Origin: UBA1738 sp045591565
GTDB taxonomy: Bacteria > Bacillota > Clostridia > UBA1381
DNA: 14,662 bases
NCBI GenBank assembly: GCA_045591565.1
Contig: JAZNTB010000064.1
Location: 1 to 14,662 of the forward strand
Direction of reading: 5' to 3'
The notes beneath the pieces are model-generated. The model had not been told where the DNA came from. It was given only the letters and a program-made list of their open reading frames with translations, and made no database searches. The translations under genes were made by a program, and so were the position numbers. Shown here in pieces: positions 13,475-14,662 of this stretch. Each line of letters opens with the position of its first letter. Position 1 is the first letter of the stretch.

Positions 13475-13981
13475 TTATTGCATTTCTCCTGTAATGGGGA
13501 TCCCCCTTGACTTAAAATATTCTATCACTTTTTCATCATATATCGTGGTAAAAAGTATATGTTTAGCATAATGAATATGAAAGTCCCATACTCCGTTTTT
13601 GTTGCTTTGATTTTCAAATTCTCTATCCTTAAGGTAAATTATTTTATATTTGTATTTACCTTTAACTTTTAAGTCAATGCTAATGAGTCTGCCAAGGTAT
13701 ATTTGGTCTTTAACAATATGTAATCCCGCTATTTGATTTATCTCATAATATTTCTTTCTTATCCCTTTGTAGCACAGTTTATCGTTTTCTATTAATAAAC
13801 CTTCGTTCCTGCCAAGCAACCACAACACCGTAACAAGAATTGTAAGTCCACAGGCTATTGTAAAAGAGGATTTAAAAGTATTTTCTTGTATTCCGAATAC
13901 TATCAGTGCAATATCCGCAAACAACGTAATAATCCAAAGAAATTTCGCAGAATAATTATCTGCTTTTATAAATAACTTCAT
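13475..13981 (-). CDS. Two-TM membrane protein of unknown function, PH-like soluble part
   Basis: 168 aa. Two membrane helices (about 13-31 and 38-56) near the N-terminus form a hairpin. Then comes a cytosolic domain made mostly of beta strands (IENDKLCYKGIRKKYYEINQIAGLHIV...). A two-helix hairpin followed by a 'strand-rich, kyyeIeqI' segment is the layout of bacterial PH-domain membrane proteins, but I see no diagnostic motif, so this stays a suggestion. The C-terminal part (FHIHYAKHILFTTIYDEKVIEYF) is helical. Start ATG with AAAGGTAG 6-8 nt upstream. It is bounded by repeat copies 4 and 3, so it looks like a separate unit. Confidence 0.7.
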   Translation of the reverse strand: MKLFIKADNYSAKFLWIITLFADIALIVFGIQENTFKSSFTIACGLTILVTVLWLLGRNEGLLIENDKLCYKGIRKKYYEINQIAGLHIVKDQIYLGRLISIDLKVKGKYKYKIIYLKDREFENQSNKNGVWDFHIHYAKHILFTTIYDEKVIEYFKSRGIPITGEMQ

Positions 13982-14019
13982 TTTTCTCTACCTTTCGATA
14001 ATATTCGACATTCTATAAT

Positions 14020-14038
14020 AGTTCGTGTCAAGTCAGGA
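14020..14038. repeat. Intergenic repeat, copy 4 (right half only)
   Basis: AGTTCGTGTCAAGTCAGGA, identical over 19 nt to copy 2. It begins 8 nt after the stop of the PsiE-like gene. The left, promoter-like half is missing; the sequence toward the 168-aa gene is unrelated. Confidence 0.9.
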
Positions 14039-14046
14039 CTTAAAAA

Positions 14047-14475
14047 CTATTGGCTTTTTCCTTTATCGGCAATCTCTACAAGACCGTCGGGGGTTTCTAC
14101 CATATCATGACGATTAAGCAAAAATCTTCTGACTACAAAAAGTATAGCAATAGCCACAACTGTAGTCAGATTTTCCCAGGGTGCAGCATGTCCTACAATC
14201 AACTGACGCGCAAGAGCAAATGCCAAAACCTCAATAATTGTTTCGGGCGTGTGCTTACAAAGCATTTTTATAAGTTCGGCACCAATGGCAAGTGTGATTG
14301 CCTTGTCTAAAACCATAACAAGCGAAGCAATACCGTTTTCAAAAAACGAAAGATTAAACATATCTATAACTGCCTGCACCGCAAAAATCAATACCGCAAT
14401 AACCACAAGTATTGAAATAACAAGTTCGATAAGGTAACTTATCTCAAACATTTTGTCCTGAAGTTTTTTTCTCAT
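14047..14475 (-). CDS. PsiE-like membrane protein
   Basis: 142 aa from ATG 14475, which has AAAGGAGA 6 nt upstream; a longer frame from 14505 lacks such a site. Four membrane segments: about 14-38, 50-72, 78-95 and 103-119. Between them is the stretch GAELIKMLCKHTPETIIEVLAF, with conserved-looking Glu and Lys residues inside or next to membrane helices, then ARQLIV and VVRRFLL. This pattern recalls the phosphate-starvation-inducible PsiE family, whose molecular role is unknown. The family name is from memory and moderate in strength. Repeat copy 5 places a promoter-like TATAAA about 38 nt before the start; copy 4 follows the stop. Nothing nearby ties it to phosphate except the pyrophosphatase gene 1.5 kb away, which may be chance. 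Confidence 0.7.
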   Translation of the reverse strand: MRKKLQDKMFEISYLIELVISILVVIAVLIFAVQAVIDMFNLSFFENGIASLVMVLDKAITLAIGAELIKMLCKHTPETIIEVLAFALARQLIVGHAAPWENLTTVVAIAILFVVRRFLLNRHDMVETPDGLVEIADKGKSQ

Positions 14476-14512
14476 AATATTTCTCCTTTGTATTTGATTT
14501 TGCACTTATCAG

Positions 14513-14577
14513 TTTATAAAGACTGTATAATCTGGATGCCAACCCTTTAGGATAGTAGTTCATATCCAGTTGGGACT
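14513..14577. repeat. Intergenic repeat, copy 5 (both halves)
   Basis: The left half matches copy 2 over its first 21 nt (from 14513, including AAAGACTGTATAATCT). The right half AGTTCATATCCAGTTGGGA (14557-14575) is diverged. It can fold: CCAAC (14539-14543) with GTTGG (14569-14573), and GGATA (14550-14554) with TATCC (14563-14567), leaving an 8-nt loop. On the minus strand TTGGCA, 18 nt, TATAAA faces the PsiE-like gene. Confidence 0.88.
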
Positions 14578-14602
14578 AAAAACCATATAAACGAATTGGA
14601 TT

Positions 14603-14662
14603 TTACTTATTCTCTTTATCTTGCTTCGATACAAGAATGATTGAACCAACAAGCAGAGCAAC
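14603..14662 (-). CDS. C-terminal end of a membrane protein, rest outside window
   Basis: Only 19 residues plus the TAA stop are inside the window: VALLVGSIILVSKQDKENK. A hydrophobic helix followed by a short Lys-rich tail could end a polytopic membrane protein or a wall-anchored one; the part that would hold a sorting motif is not visible. The frame is open to the window edge and ends 26 nt before repeat copy 5, as with the other genes of this stretch. Confidence 0.6.
   Translation of the reverse strand, partial: VALLVGSIILVSKQDKENK

Noticed and set aside
14513..14577. Repeat copy 5 with CCAAC/GTTGG arms as an integron attC site, which would make the right part a cassette array.
   Set aside because: The GTTRRRY/RYYYAAC core is not matched exactly, the arms are not kept in copies 2, 3 and 4, and no integrase gene is visible.
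11862..14577. The regularly repeated intergenic sequence as a CRISPR array.
   Set aside because: Copies are 0.4-0.9 kb apart with genes between them, are unequal in length and identity, and no cas genes are present.

Overview
The window looks like a chromosomal segment of an anaerobic, low-to-mid GC Firmicute of the class Clostridia. The reasons are AGGAGG-type ribosome binding sites, frequent TTG/GTG starts, a CIRCE-controlled groESL operon, a glutamate dehydrogenase that recalls the Clostridium symbiosum enzyme along most of its length, and a BlaI/M56-type regulatory operon. No rRNA, tRNA, CRISPR array or transposase is visible.

Layout. (1) 1-3458, minus strand: a bifunctional class A penicillin-binding protein (TTG start), then the magnesium channel gene mgtE, which runs off the left edge; the two probably form an operon. 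(2) 3568-3942, plus: a small lipoprotein with a BofC-C-like domain. (3) 4015-6068, plus: sigma-A promoter, CIRCE operator, groES, groEL, terminator. (4) 6086-9324, plus: a self-regulated-looking operon of a BlaI repressor, a short M56 (BlaR1-type) membrane metallopeptidase, and two membrane-anchored proteins that both start with the cytoplasmic linker normally found inside BlaR1, after the peptidase domain. This is the most unusual system in the window: a BlaR1-like transducer split into a peptidase and two alternative sensor halves. (5) 9372-10873, plus: gdhA with its own strong promoter, a 5' leader hairpin and a shared terminator. (6) 10875-12493, minus: Cu/Zn superoxide dismutase, a DtxR/MntR-family metal repressor and a family I inorganic pyrophosphatase. 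(7) 12494-14662, minus: a visibly AT-richer, accessory-looking stretch with a 62-aa coiled-coil protein, a HEPN-type protein with an Rx4H motif, a two-TM membrane protein, a PsiE-like membrane protein and the C-terminal tail of another membrane protein.

From about 11.86 kb to the right edge, five intergenic gaps carry full or partial copies of one roughly 65-nt repeat. One half of it lies just after stop codons. The other half lies about 30-40 nt before start codons and looks like a promoter. This repeat links otherwise unrelated genes and is the second main lead.

How the genes work together: the left part is envelope building and magnesium uptake. The middle part is protein folding plus a signal-responsive BlaI operon in which proteolysis would relieve repression. 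The right part is nitrogen metabolism, oxidative and metal homeostasis, and a set of small genes of unknown role. All identifications rest on reading motifs and remembered family features; no searches were run.
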